Program-made: the position numbers and the translations under genes
DNA from: Anoxynatronum sibiricum
GTDB taxonomy: Bacteria; Bacillota; Clostridia; Peptostreptococcales; Tindalliaceae
Reading direction: 5' to 3'
DNA length: 64,000 bases
NCBI RefSeq assembly: GCF_039414295.1
Contig: NZ_JBCITM010000003.1
Coordinates: forward strand, 62,001 to 126,000
Shown here: positions 1-8,949 of the stretch, in pieces
How positions within the stretch are numbered: position 1 is the stretch's first letter
Layout: the number at the start of each line of letters is the position of its first letter
The notes under the pieces: generated by a model
Seen by the model: the letters and a program-made list of their open reading frames with translations, nothing else
What the model was told of the DNA's origin: nothing
Database searches by the model: none

Positions 1-1
1 T

Positions 2-280
2 AATCGTCACAGCGGCCAGTGGTCTTTCACCTATGATCCGGAGATGATTTTTGAGTCATGGTACAATCTCACGCTGGGCATGCAGTACTTGCGGGAGCTG
101 GCGGATCGTCAGGATGAAACAGACTGGGTACAAGTGCTTGGTGAATATAACAGAGGACCTGACGGGCTTCGGATTCATTTTGAACGGCATCAGACGATGG
201 AAACAGCCTATAGCCGACGGGTGTTGGAAAGAAGCCGGGAATGGGCAGAACGCTATCAAAACAAGGGACATTCATTTTGA
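2..280 (+). CDS. Lytic transglycosylase, C-terminal fragment (5' end outside window)
   Basis: The frame is open from base 2 and gives 92 residues up to a TGA at 278-280; the true start lies upstream of the window. The visible part resembles the C-terminal half of an SLT (soluble lytic transglycosylase) domain. It has a helix with LTLGMQYLREL followed by VLGEYNRGP, the position where SLT enzymes carry an A-x-YNxGP motif, and then a basic tail with YSRRVLERSREW. Such enzymes cleave peptidoglycan glycan strands outside the membrane. The catalytic Glu would be upstream and cannot be checked. A strong terminator follows directly, so this is the last gene of its unit. Confidence 0.7.
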   Translation, partial: NRHSGQWSFTYDPEMIFESWYNLTLGMQYLRELADRQDETDWVQVLGEYNRGPDGLRIHFERHQTMETAYSRRVLERSREWAERYQNKGHSF

Positions 281-333
281 AATCTTCTTCGATGAGACTG
301 GTAACACACAGTACATATCATACTGATATGACG

Positions 334-377
334 AAAACAGCTTAAGCCCTGAGCAAAAGGGGTTTAAGCTGTTTTTT
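334..377 (+). terminator. Rho-independent terminator after the transglycosylase
   Basis: Long stem formed by AACAGCTTAAGCCC and GGGTTTAAGCTGTT, with a short loop, followed by a run of T. One G-T wobble. It separates the first gene from the arginine operon. Confidence 0.9.
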
Positions 378-515
378 AATATTGGATTAATGTAATATTT
401 ATACATTGAAATGCATATAATACCGTTATTCCAAAATGAATGGACAAATGTATTTAGAAAAAAGATTGATATCAAATGAAATATCAGAGTTGAGAACAAA
501 AGCATGAAATATAAC

Positions 516-544
516 TTGCATAAAAAACCAAAATTCGATATAAT
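516..544 (+). promoter_or_regulatory. SigA-type promoter of the arg operon
   Basis: TTGCAT at 516-521 and a perfect TATAAT at 539-544 with a 17-base spacer. It lies in an AT-rich stretch (378-560) that holds no gene. Transcription would start near 551, leaving a leader of about 80 bases before argC. Confidence 0.75.
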
Positions 545-545
545 A

Positions 546-564
546 GAGTAAAATTATTTGCATC
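546..564 (+). promoter_or_regulatory. Candidate ArgR/AhrC operator (ARG box-like)
   Basis: The AT-rich element GAGTAAAATTATTTGCATC directly follows the -10 box and overlaps the predicted start point. It loosely resembles the imperfect palindromic ARG box (TGAATAATTATTCA type). The position suits repression by arginine; the match is weak and no second box is obvious. Confidence 0.3.
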
Positions 565-631
565 AAACGACGGAATTTCGGCAGCTGTGCAACCGAATGA
601 GCCGGCGATGACTAAGAAGGAGGTCCAATTA

Positions 632-1669
632 ATGAAAGCTGGTATTTTGGGCTCAACAGGCTATACCGGAGCTGAACTGGTACGCATTCTGATTCAGCAT
701 CCTGAGGTGGAACTTGCCTTTGTTGATTCCCGCAGTTATGAACATCAACCCTTTGAAGCGGTCTACTCCAACCTGAAGGGTCAGGCAGAGATGACCGCTG
801 TTTCTGTAGATCCGGAAAATCTTCCTGAAAAAGTGGATATCGTTTTCTGTGCACTGCCACATCGAATCAGCCAGCACAAGGTGATTATGCTGCAACGGCA
901 GGGATTTCGAGTGGTGGATTTGTCGGCAGACTTTCGACTGGATCAGCAGTCTGTTTACGAGAAATGGTACAATACACCCCATGAAGCACCTGAACTGCTG
1001 GAAAAAGCTGTTTACGGTTTGCCTGAGTGGTATGCTGAAGAACTGAAAGAAACCCGGCTGGCAGCAAATCCGGGATGCTTTCCAACCAGCATCTTATTAC
1101 CCTTATTGCCGCTGTTGAAAGAGAACCTGGTGACTGGCGACCATTTGGTGATCGACTCCAAAACCGGGGTTTCTGGTGCGGGGCGTGGCCCGTCGACAGT
1201 GAATGTATTTTCACAGGTGAATGAGAATGTCCGCGCTTATGGGATTGGCACTCACCGGCATACGCCGGAGATTGAACAGGAACTAAGCAAGGCTGCTGGA
1301 AAATCAGTCACCCTTCAGTTCACCCCTCATTTGGTCCCCATGGACAGAGGAATCCTCAGCACCATTGTCATGCCGTTACCTGAAGGGCTGACGGAGAAAA
1401 AACTGCAGGATTGCTACCAGGCATATTATGATCACAAACCGTTTATTCGGTTACTGGGGACAAACGCGCTCCCGGAAACAAAAGCAGTTAGGGGTTCAAA
1501 TTTCTGCGATATCGCGTGGAAGGCTGATCAGCGATCAGGCAATCTGATACTGGTGTCGGTCATCGACAACTTGATCAAAGGATCATCGGGGGAAGCTGTC
1601 CAGAATATGAACCTGATGTTGGGGCTGCCTGAAGAAATGGGGCTTCATCATCTCCCCATCTGGCCTTAG
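632..1669 (+). CDS. argC: N-acetyl-gamma-glutamyl-phosphate reductase
   Basis: Reduces N-acetylglutamyl phosphate to the semialdehyde with NADPH, the third step of arginine synthesis. The 345 residues match the family length. The N-terminal Rossmann motif GSTGYTGAEL is at residues 7-16 and the catalytic Cys149 is in NPGCFPTS. The start at 632 follows a perfect AAGGAGG at 8 bases; an upstream ATG at 587 has no such site and would add 15 residues not typical of the family. It is the first gene of argC-argJ-argB-argD, the usual order for the cyclic pathway in Firmicutes, and is driven by the promoter at 516-544. Confidence 0.96.
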   Translation: MKAGILGSTGYTGAELVRILIQHPEVELAFVDSRSYEHQPFEAVYSNLKGQAEMTAVSVDPENLPEKVDIVFCALPHRISQHKVIMLQRQGFRVVDLSADFRLDQQSVYEKWYNTPHEAPELLEKAVYGLPEWYAEELKETRLAANPGCFPTSILLPLLPLLKENLVTGDHLVIDSKTGVSGAGRGPSTVNVFSQVNENVRAYGIGTHRHTPEIEQELSKAAGKSVTLQFTPHLVPMDRGILSTIVMPLPEGLTEKKLQDCYQAYYDHKPFIRLLGTNALPETKAVRGSNFCDIAWKADQRSGNLILVSVIDNLIKGSSGEAVQNMNLMLGLPEEMGLHHLPIWP

Positions 1670-1771
1670 GTATCTTTCGTGATGCTGATGATCTAACTGA
1701 GTTAAGGTGAGGCACATTCAAAAATCATACGATGACACAAGAAGCATCCATCATCAAAGGAGATGAATAAA

Positions 1772-2995
1772 GTGACATATGAAGTGATACCCAATGGCCA
1801 TGTGACAAGCCCCCGGGGATTTCTGGCGGGCAGTGTCCACACGGGGGTCAAAAAAGAAAAAGATGACCTCGTACTACTTATCAGTGAGACTGCGACAACA
1901 TCAGCCGCGATGTTCACACAAAATCTTGCGGCAGCAGCGCCGGTTCATATCAGCCGCGAAGTGTTTGATCTGGGCGATGTACGTGCGGTGCTGGTGAATA
2001 GCGGCAATGCCAATGCCTGCACGGGCAGCCGGGGAGAAGCGGATGCCCTGGAGTTGCAGCAGATAACGGCGGAAATGATGAAATTGAAACCACAACAGGT
2101 GGCATTGGCCTCCACGGGCGTGATCGGCGTAACCCTGCCCATGGATAAGATACGGGCAGGCATTCCCAAGGTGATTGCTGCTTGCCATGCCCAAGGGGGG
2201 CCTCAAGCAGCTCAGGGAATCATGACCACCGATACGATACGAAAAGAAATGGCTGTGACCACGGTGATCGACGGGAAAACCGTCACCATTGGCGGAATGG
2301 CAAAAGGCTCTGGAATGATTAATCCCAATATGGCCACCATGCTGGGCTTTATCACCACCGATGCAGCCGTGGAGCTGGGTTATCTGAAAGAAGTAGTGGC
2401 TGAAGTGGTGGCAGACACATACAACATGATTACAGTGGATGGCGACACCAGCACCAATGATACGGTGATGGTACTGGCCAACGGCCAGGCGGGGAACAAG
2501 CCCCTGAATGATCAGCATCCTGACAAAAAGAAATTCATGGATGCCTTGTATGCAGTGAACGAAGCCCTGGCAATATCCATTGTGAAAGATGGTGAAGGTG
2601 CCACGAAATTAATGGAAGTCATCACCGAAGGATTTGCCACCAAAACAGATGCCCGATTGGCTGCTAAAGCCGTACTGAACTCAAATCTGGTGAAAACTGC
2701 TATTTTCGGTGAAGATGGCAATTGGGGCCGCATTGTTTGCAGTTTGGGTTACTCAGGTGCCTCTTTTCAATTGAATGATGTGGCGTTAACGCTGGCCAAC
2801 AGCCAGAGAGAGTCGGTGCAAGTGCTGTCGGCGGGGCTGCCCCTTGACTATTCTGAAGAAAAGGTGGCGGGATTATTGAAAGACAAGAAGGTGATTATTC
2901 GTCTGACGGCAGCTTCAGGCGAAGCCTCAGCCCGGGGATGGGGATGCGATCTTTCCTACGATTATGTCAAAATTAATGGATCGTACCGCAGTTAA
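1772..2995 (+). CDS. argJ: Bifunctional ornithine acetyltransferase / N-acetylglutamate synthase
   Basis: Recycles the acetyl group from N-acetylornithine to glutamate and can also use acetyl-CoA, which makes the arginine pathway cyclic. The 407-residue proenzyme carries the self-cleavage site NMATMLGF; cleavage before Thr189 would give alpha and beta chains, with Thr189 as the nucleophile. An ATG at 1763 touches the AAAGGAG site with no spacing, so the GTG at 1772, 9 bases after it, is the likelier start. The next gene, argB, starts 66 bases after the stop, and the presence of argJ agrees with no separate argE or argA nearby. Confidence 0.95.
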   Translation: MTYEVIPNGHVTSPRGFLAGSVHTGVKKEKDDLVLLISETATTSAAMFTQNLAAAAPVHISREVFDLGDVRAVLVNSGNANACTGSRGEADALELQQITAEMMKLKPQQVALASTGVIGVTLPMDKIRAGIPKVIAACHAQGGPQAAQGIMTTDTIRKEMAVTTVIDGKTVTIGGMAKGSGMINPNMATMLGFITTDAAVELGYLKEVVAEVVADTYNMITVDGDTSTNDTVMVLANGQAGNKPLNDQHPDKKKFMDALYAVNEALAISIVKDGEGATKLMEVITEGFATKTDARLAAKAVLNSNLVKTAIFGEDGNWGRIVCSLGYSGASFQLNDVALTLANSQRESVQVLSAGLPLDYSEEKVAGLLKDKKVIIRLTAASGEASARGWGCDLSYDYVKINGSYRS

Positions 2996-3061
2996 TGAGC
3001 ACCTTACGCTCTGATGAAACACTCATTAATACAATTGCATCGATACAAGGAGGAAAAATCA

Positions 3062-3925
3062 GTGAGTCAATCAACCAACGGTGGCGAGTTCAATCCTGAA
3101 CTGCTGCTGCAAAGTTTACCATATATTCAGCAGTATCATCAAAAAATCATTCTGATTAAATACGGTGGCAACGCCATGGTGAATGAAGAACTGAAAGGGC
3201 AGGTTATTAAAGACATCGCCTTCATGAAATATGTGGGCATGAAACCAGTCATCATGCACGGCGGTGGCCCTGAAATCACCGGCATGATGGAAAAGCTGGG
3301 TCATGAAACCAAATTTGTTAATGGTCTGCGAGTAACAGATGAGTTAACGATGGAAATTACTGAAATGGTGCTGACGGGAAAGGTAGCCAAAGATCTGGTG
3401 GCTCGACTCAGTCGATACGGGATTAAATCCATCGGCATCAGCGGGCAGGATGGTGGCTTGATCAAGGCCAGGCAAAAGAAGCCGGAGCTGGGTTTTGTGG
3501 GAGACGTTGTTGAAATCAATCCTGAACTGGTATTTGATTTACTGGAAAAGAACTATGTGCCGGTGATTTCTTCCATAGGCTGTGATGAGAAAGGTAAGCG
3601 CTACAATATCAATGCCGATGAGGCTGCGGGTAAAATGGCAGTGGCACTGGGAGCTTCTGTACAGCTGTTGCTGACAGATGTGCAGGGGGTCATGAAAGAA
3701 GAAGGCACTCAGAAAGTGGTGATTCCTGAACTCTGCCCCAAGGAGATTAAGCATTACATTGAAAAAGGTGTGATCACGGGCGGGATGATCCCCAAAGTGA
3801 ACTGCTGCGTGGAGTCTGTTGCCAACGGTGTGCGTCGGGCCCATATCATTGATGGCCGCGAATCTCATTCGCTGCTTTTTGAAATCTTTTCAGACAGCAG
3901 CAAAGGTACCACAATCAGTGAATAA
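3062..3925 (+). CDS. argB: Acetylglutamate kinase
   Basis: Phosphorylates N-acetylglutamate, the committed and usually arginine-inhibited step. The 287 residues fit the amino-acid-kinase fold: an N-terminal KYGGNAM phosphate loop near residues 34-40, MHGGGPEIT for substrate binding, and a C-terminal nucleotide-binding LLLTDVQGV segment. The start chosen is the GTG at 3062, 8 bases after AAGGAGG; an upstream in-frame ATG at 3014 lacks a ribosome site. The N-terminal extension before the kinase core (about 30 residues) resembles that of arginine-sensitive hexameric NAGKs, so feedback inhibition by arginine is plausible. Confidence 0.95.
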   Translation: MSQSTNGGEFNPELLLQSLPYIQQYHQKIILIKYGGNAMVNEELKGQVIKDIAFMKYVGMKPVIMHGGGPEITGMMEKLGHETKFVNGLRVTDELTMEITEMVLTGKVAKDLVARLSRYGIKSIGISGQDGGLIKARQKKPELGFVGDVVEINPELVFDLLEKNYVPVISSIGCDEKGKRYNINADEAAGKMAVALGASVQLLLTDVQGVMKEEGTQKVVIPELCPKEIKHYIEKGVITGGMIPKVNCCVESVANGVRRAHIIDGRESHSLLFEIFSDSSKGTTISE

Positions 3926-4058
3926 AGTAGAAACAACGTCTGGGGCGGCTGACCGTTGACGATGTGTCGCATAAGGCGCATAATGATTATCAAAGCAACA
4001 GTACCTCGAAAGCGATATCAACAATCAGTTGAATGGTTGCTGAGAAGGAGACGATGAG

Positions 4059-5258
4059 ATGATGAACATGACAAAAAAAGAAATGATTCTGGCAAGTGAC
4101 CAGGTACTCATGCAAACTTATAAGCGGGTTCCGGTGGTATTCACCTCTGGTGAGAAGTGTACCCTCACTGATTCTGAAGGAAAGAAGTATCTTGATATGA
4201 TGGGTGGCCTGGCTGCCTGCGGATTGGGACACAGCCCCCAGGTGCTGGTGGAGGCCATTCAGCGGCAGGCAGATCAACTGATTCATATTACCAACTATTT
4301 TTATAATGTGCCGCAGTTGGAGCTGGCCCGGCTCTTAACAGGCAATTCTTTCGGAGACAAAGTTTTTTTTGCCAATAGCGGCGCAGAAGCCAATGAAGGT
4401 GCCATTAAGCTGGCTCGAAAATATGCCTATACGAACTTTGGGCCGGAAAAATATGAAATCATTGCCATGACCAGTTCATTCCATGGTCGCACACTGGGTA
4501 CTCTCAGCGTGACCCACAATGAAACTTATAAGGTTGGCATTGAACCACTGCCCAAAGGATTCACCTTTGTCACTTTCAATGACGAAAAAGCCCTTGAGGA
4601 AGCCGTTACCCCCAATACCTGTGCCATTATGTTAGAGCCTTTGCAGGGTGAAGGGGGGATTACAGCGGCCACACCGGCGTTCATGAAGAAAGTGAGGCAG
4701 CTGGCAGATAAACACCATTTACTGGTTATTGTTGATGAAATTCAGTGTGGATTTGGCCGCACTGGCACCATGTTTGCCTATGAGCAATATGATATCGTTC
4801 CTGACATCATGACACTGGCCAAATCGTTGGCAGGCGGATTCCCCATTGGTGCCATTGTCGCCACCGACAAAGTGGCTGCAGCCTGGAAGCCGGGAGATCA
4901 CGGAACCACCTTTGGAGGAAATCCTCTGGCCTGCGCAGCTGGGACAGCTGTGTTTCAAGAGTTGTTGAATCTGGAGATTCCCTCGAAAGCCGCAGCCAAT
5001 GGCGCTTATTTTCTGGAAAAGCTTCAAGAATTGGTGGAAAAATATGCTTTTGTTAAACGCACCAAGGGAAAAGGGCTTATGGTGGGTCTTGAATTGGATT
5101 TCCCTGGGGCGGCGGTGGTGGAAAAAGCCTTTGACAAAGGGTTGATCATTAACTGCACTGCAGGTAACATTCTCCGTTTTGTTCCTCCTATGATTATTAC
5201 GAAAGAAGAGTTGGATGCATGCGTTACTATTTTGGATGAAATCTTTAGTCAAATGTAA
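4059..5258 (+). CDS. argD: Acetylornithine aminotransferase
   Basis: PLP-dependent class III transaminase converting N-acetylglutamate semialdehyde to N-acetylornithine with glutamate. The 399 residues include the PLP-phosphate motif NSGAEANE (107-114), the Asp of VDEIQCGFGRTG (from about residue 225), and the Schiff-base Lys255 in LAKSLAGGFPIGA. The start follows GAAGGAG by 8 bases; an ATG three bases later is also possible. It is the last gene of the arginine unit; argF, argG and argH are not in the window. A weak terminator follows at 5340. Confidence 0.94.
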   Translation: MMNMTKKEMILASDQVLMQTYKRVPVVFTSGEKCTLTDSEGKKYLDMMGGLAACGLGHSPQVLVEAIQRQADQLIHITNYFYNVPQLELARLLTGNSFGDKVFFANSGAEANEGAIKLARKYAYTNFGPEKYEIIAMTSSFHGRTLGTLSVTHNETYKVGIEPLPKGFTFVTFNDEKALEEAVTPNTCAIMLEPLQGEGGITAATPAFMKKVRQLADKHHLLVIVDEIQCGFGRTGTMFAYEQYDIVPDIMTLAKSLAGGFPIGAIVATDKVAAAWKPGDHGTTFGGNPLACAAGTAVFQELLNLEIPSKAAANGAYFLEKLQELVEKYAFVKRTKGKGLMVGLELDFPGAAVVEKAFDKGLIINCTAGNILRFVPPMIITKEELDACVTILDEIFSQM

Positions 5259-5339
5259 AGAATCAGGTCTTGCCTGACCATGATTTTATATCAGGATTAG
5301 AATGATGACAAAGAATCTGAAACAAATAATTGATTTTGG

Positions 5340-5373
5340 GGCTCGGCAGTCATTTTGTCGGGCCTTTCTCTTG
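5340..5373 (+). terminator. Candidate terminator after the arg operon
   Basis: GGCTCGGCA pairs fully (two G-T wobbles) with TGTCGGGCC across a short T-rich loop, followed by TTTCTCTTGG. The imperfect T tract lowers confidence. The remaining gap up to 5545 shows nothing else clear. Confidence 0.55.
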
Positions 5374-5545
5374 GTTTTGAAAAATGATGAAAAACTTGAT
5401 AATCTGCTGCAGGCAGTTTTGCTCACAAGGCATCCATGGTATACTGCTGATGAGTAGCTGCTTAGAAATGAAAAATTACCAACATCAGTTTTAATCATAA
5501 GACAGGACCATCTTTCCAAATAAATTCATCTGAAAAGGAGTCATT

Positions 5546-6235
5546 ATGAAAGCACCTTGTCTGTTATGTGGGGGGAAGACAAATCTGCTTCATCATCCAG
5601 GCGTGCGAGCAGATTACCATGTCTGTGAACAGTGTGATTTTATATTTAAAGAAGCAGCAGACATTATCAACAGCGATGAAGAGCTGCGTATCTATAACTG
5701 CCATCAAAATTCCATCCATGATCCGCGTTATGTGGCATATTTTGAACGCTTTTTAAAAGATGCGGTGTTTCCTCATATGAATTATGGCAGAAATGGACTA
5801 GATTTTGGCAGTGGTCCATCACCGGTGTTGGCACAGCTGTTGGAACGGGATCATGGCTATAATATGGATGTCTATGACCTGTTTTACGCGCCAGAAAAGG
5901 TTTATGTAGGGAAAAGGTATGATCTGATTACCTCGACAGAAGTAGTAGAACATATGCGGGATCCGATGGAATACTTTCAGCTTTTTCGAACACTGTTGAA
6001 ACCTGACGGGATTTTAGCAGTGATGACACTGTTTCACCGCAACGACACCAATCACTTTCTCAACTGGCATTATGTGCGGGATCGCAGCCATATCTCTTTC
6101 TACACACCAAAGACAATGCAATATATGGCTGAAAAGACTGGACTGAAGATGATTCACACAAATCTGGAACGCTATACGACTTTCATGCTTGATGAAACGT
6201 GGCAAAAAAAGCCGGAAAGCAACCAGAAACCATAA
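5546..6235 (+). CDS. Class I SAM-dependent methyltransferase with N-terminal zinc ribbon
   Basis: A 229-residue protein. The N-terminus has two CxxC pairs (Cys5/Cys8 and Cys27/Cys30), a zinc-ribbon arrangement. The SAM-binding core follows: LDFGSGPSP near residue 86, an acidic segment at MDVYDLFY, and ITSTEVVEHMRDP as motif IV, then a C-terminal part with HISFYTPKTMQYMAEKTGL typical of the Methyltransf_23 group. The substrate is unknown. The start follows AAAAGGAG. It stands alone between the arg operon and an unrelated membrane gene, so context does not suggest a pathway. Confidence 0.75.
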   Translation: MKAPCLLCGGKTNLLHHPGVRADYHVCEQCDFIFKEAADIINSDEELRIYNCHQNSIHDPRYVAYFERFLKDAVFPHMNYGRNGLDFGSGPSPVLAQLLERDHGYNMDVYDLFYAPEKVYVGKRYDLITSTEVVEHMRDPMEYFQLFRTLLKPDGILAVMTLFHRNDTNHFLNWHYVRDRSHISFYTPKTMQYMAEKTGLKMIHTNLERYTTFMLDETWQKKPESNQKP

Positions 6236-6420
6236 GAATGAGGCTTCTTCGGCGGGGTTTCAATATAGGGAGTATTCTTAGATGATGAAGAGGCTGTTTT
6301 GATGCCAAGATTGATGATCGGTACGCTTTTGACGCACTGGTCTTTGTGCGTTTCAGTGAGTTAATTACGGGTATTTAGCAATCGAAAGCATCTATGGGAA
6401 TGCGAAGGGAGGCTGCATAA

Positions 6421-6795
6421 GTGGCACAATGGCAAATCATGGGATGGGTAAATGTAGCATTAGTAGTCATTATGGGGACGATTTATCCCCTGAAGCAAAA
6501 GATGAAATCCAACAAGAAGCTGATCCCCATTTATCGGGTGGTGCGGGTAGTTCACCCGGTGATTGGCGTGGCAATGATCTTAATTGGACTGCTTCATGGG
6601 TCCATGGTACTGGGCCAGCTGCGCCTGCACTCAGGCAGTCTCGTGTTGCTGACGCTGATTGTAATGGCTCTGGTTGCGCTGGCCGGCAGCAAACTTGCTG
6701 TTCTTCGTAAAATATGGCGGCCCATCCACCGAGGGCTTGGCATAGTGCTGGTGTTGCTGTTGCTGGCACATTTAACATTCCCCTGGTGGTTGTAG
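6421..6795 (+). CDS. Small di-heme b-type membrane cytochrome-like protein
   Basis: A 124-residue integral membrane protein with about four hydrophobic helices and GTG as start after AGGGAGG. Two helices each hold a pair of histidines 14 positions apart: His45/His59 (VVHPVIGV...GLLHGS) and His103/His117 (PIHRGLG...LAHLTF). Two helices with two such histidines each is the arrangement of bis-heme b cytochromes (cytochrome b561, ferric-reductase-like domain). This points to electron transfer across the membrane, but no partner flavoprotein is adjacent. I do not recognise a named family with certainty; the downstream neighbour is a PilZ protein. Confidence 0.6.
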   Translation: MAQWQIMGWVNVALVVIMGTIYPLKQKMKSNKKLIPIYRVVRVVHPVIGVAMILIGLLHGSMVLGQLRLHSGSLVLLTLIVMALVALAGSKLAVLRKIWRPIHRGLGIVLVLLLLAHLTFPWWL

Positions 6796-6842
6796 AATGT
6801 TAAGTTTCTACACTTGGAATACCTGAAAAGGAGAGGGTTGTG

Positions 6843-7226
6843 ATGGAAGAAAAACGAAAGTTGTCCCGGGTGTTATTTCAGATTCGTGCCCTGATTAAAA
6901 AAGAGAACATGGCATTTACAGGGAAGGTTGAAAATTTAAGTCTCAATGGATTACTCATTCATCTGACGGAAAAAACGGATGATCTGCATTCAGGCGATAA
7001 CGTGGATGTCACCATAGATCTTGCAGGAGAATCGTCGGGATTGTTCATCAATGTAACGGGCCAGGTGGTACGCATGGAAGAGGATGGCTCCCTGGCACTT
7101 CACCTGACCCACATTGATCTGGACTCATTTGTTCATTTGAAAAACATTCTGGCCTATAACAGTGGTGACTATGATAAAATCATGGATGAATTCATGGATA
7201 GTTTCCAGAATGTTTCATCAGACTGA
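6843..7226 (+). CDS. PilZ domain protein, putative c-di-GMP receptor
   Basis: A 127-residue single-domain protein. Both c-di-GMP signature elements are present: RxxxR as Arg5-KLS-Arg9 and NxSxxG as NLSLNG at 31-36, so ligand binding is likely. The rest is the expected beta-barrel (VDVTIDLAG, VTGQVVRM) and a C-terminal helix of about 30 residues. The start chosen is the ATG at 6843, 9 bases after AAAAGGAG; the GTG just before it is possible. The 3' end overlaps the convergent plsC gene by 9 bases. An EAL protein at 43.5 kb shows that c-di-GMP signalling exists in this genome. Confidence 0.88.
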   Translation: MEEKRKLSRVLFQIRALIKKENMAFTGKVENLSLNGLLIHLTEKTDDLHSGDNVDVTIDLAGESSGLFINVTGQVVRMEEDGSLALHLTHIDLDSFVHLKNILAYNSGDYDKIMDEFMDSFQNVSSD

Positions 7227-7952
7227 TAAAAGGCCTTCCATTCCAAGTGTTTGACGAATATCACCGAAGACCCGGCTCATCAGGTCGCTGGAACTCTCCT
7301 CAACAACCGTTTCTGCAGGAATTAATGGCAGAATGGTGACCTTCACAGTGGTAGCTGTGATGCGCCCTCGTTCTTCATAAATGCGGTAACTGCCGTCGAT
7401 GGCAACTGGAAGAATAGGGATGCCTGCTTTTTGGGCCAGCTTTAGACTACCGGGCTTAAAAGCACCGATTTCACGGCTTTTGCTCCGGGTGCCTTCGGGA
7501 AAAATCACCATGGATTGACCACTCTCCAGACTTTTTTGAGCTTGCTGAATGGCGCGAAGTGACTGCCTGATATCTTTTCGATCAATGTAGCTGCATTCAA
7601 TGAGATCCATCCAGCGGCTGATCACCGGTAGACGGCGCAGTTCCTGTTTTGCCACAAAGCCCATAGGCAGCGGAACAACGCTGACCATGAGAGGGATATC
7701 CATGTAACTCTGATGATTGCTGACAATGAGAACCGGGCCTTCCGCTGGTATATGTTCGCTGCCTGTTACTTCAATATGGCTGCCGGTTTTCCGCAGTAAT
7801 CGCGTGGACCATAGCTGGCCGATTTTTTGCGTGAATCGGCGTTTTTCTTCGGTGTGGCCTGCTTTTTCCATGCGTTTACCTCTCAGAGCCTGAACAAAAA
7901 TATAAAGCAGATAAGTGATGAAATCAATTAACCAGTAAATGGTCCGAAGCAT
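7218..7952 (-). CDS. plsC: 1-acyl-sn-glycerol-3-phosphate acyltransferase
   Basis: Membrane enzyme that acylates lysophosphatidic acid to phosphatidic acid in phospholipid synthesis. The 244 residues carry the acyltransferase motifs NHQSYMD (79-85, the NHx4D catalytic box) and FPEGTRS near residue 155, plus an N-terminal hydrophobic anchor (residues 4-22). The start has AAAGGGTGA at a suitable distance. The gene runs against its left neighbour and overlaps its end; to the right a short AT-rich intergenic region separates it from the divergent amidase gene. Confidence 0.9.
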   Translation of the reverse strand: MLRTIYWLIDFITYLLYIFVQALRGKRMEKAGHTEEKRRFTQKIGQLWSTRLLRKTGSHIEVTGSEHIPAEGPVLIVSNHQSYMDIPLMVSVVPLPMGFVAKQELRRLPVISRWMDLIECSYIDRKDIRQSLRAIQQAQKSLESGQSMVIFPEGTRSKSREIGAFKPGSLKLAQKAGIPILPVAIDGSYRIYEERGRITATTVKVTILPLIPAETVVEESSSDLMSRVFGDIRQTLGMEGLLSV

Positions 7953-8116
7953 GGTTGGTTCACCCTTTCTGAAAGTTGAATGCCTTGTTTAGTGTATCAT
8001 ATTCCCTGGAGTATGAAAAGAAAATGACTGTGTCTGTTAATCCCTTGTAAAGGTATCAAACCGGCTTAAATCATGCGGAAAATAGTGTGTTCAATAACGT
8101 AAGGAGGCTGTTTCCA

Positions 8117-8947
8117 TTGAAAGAAGTGAACCTTTCTGTTTGTCAGATGATGGTGGTTGAGAGCAAGGAAGACAATCTGAAAAAGGCTGAATCAATGATT
8201 CGTCGGTCGGTCCTGGAGAACAAGGCTAACCTGGTGGTGTTGCCGGAAATTTTCAATGGCCCCTATAGCATTGAAGCCATGCAAGCCATAGCAGAACCGG
8301 AAGGCGGGCCAACAACACAATTACTGTCTCGGCTGGCAGCTGAACTGAAGATTATCGTGGTGGGTGGATCCATTGCCGAAGCCGCTGATGGCCGTATTTA
8401 CAACACTGCATTTATTTATAATGAAGAAGGAGAGCGGGTTGGACGCCATCGAAAGATGCATCTTTTTGATGTCAATATTGTCGGAGGCGTTTCATTTGAA
8501 GAATCTTCCATTGTGGCACCGGGAAATGATGTGACAGTGGTGGAAACATCTCTGGGAAAAATTGGGGTAGCCATCTGTTATGACATGCGATTTCCAGAAC
8601 TGATGCGCCTCATGACCCTGCAGGGGGCTGAAATGATCGTGGTACCGGCTGCATTCAACACAACCACCGGGCCGGCTCATTGGAAAGATACCATCAAAAT
8701 GCGGGCAGTGGACAATCAGGTCTTCTTTGCGGCCGCTTCTCCGGCCCGCAATCTAGCCTCTGATTATCATGCCTATGGTTTTTCTCAGGTGGTGGATCCA
8801 TGGGGAACAGTACTGGCAGAAACAGATGAAACCGAGGGAATCATTACAGCAACCCTTAATCCCCAGCATTTGACAGCTGTTCGCGAGCAGCTGCCGTTAC
8901 TGAAGCACCGCCGTACCGATCTGTATGAACTGAAGGAGTGTCAATAA
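8117..8947 (+). CDS. Carbon-nitrogen hydrolase, omega-amidase (Nit2)-like
   Basis: Nitrilase-superfamily amidase of 276 residues with the full catalytic triad: Glu44 in LPEIFNGPY, Lys113 in RHRKMHLFD and Cys154 in AICYDMRFPEL. The F-D and YDxRFPEL context is characteristic of omega-amidases, which hydrolyse alpha-ketoglutaramate or alpha-ketosuccinamate to the keto acid and ammonia. The start is a TTG, 9 bases after AAGGAGG at 8101-8107; the longer ATG-started reading from about 8087 runs through that ribosome site. It ends 3 bases before the next start, suggesting a two-gene unit. Confidence 0.88.
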   Translation: MKEVNLSVCQMMVVESKEDNLKKAESMIRRSVLENKANLVVLPEIFNGPYSIEAMQAIAEPEGGPTTQLLSRLAAELKIIVVGGSIAEAADGRIYNTAFIYNEEGERVGRHRKMHLFDVNIVGGVSFEESSIVAPGNDVTVVETSLGKIGVAICYDMRFPELMRLMTLQGAEMIVVPAAFNTTTGPAHWKDTIKMRAVDNQVFFAAASPARNLASDYHAYGFSQVVDPWGTVLAETDETEGIITATLNPQHLTAVREQLPLLKHRRTDLYELKECQ

Positions 8948-8949
8948 AA

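Noticed and set aside
1901..2518. 205-residue open frame on the minus strand
   Set aside because: Antisense shadow of argJ, with a His/Gly-rich product unlike a real protein.
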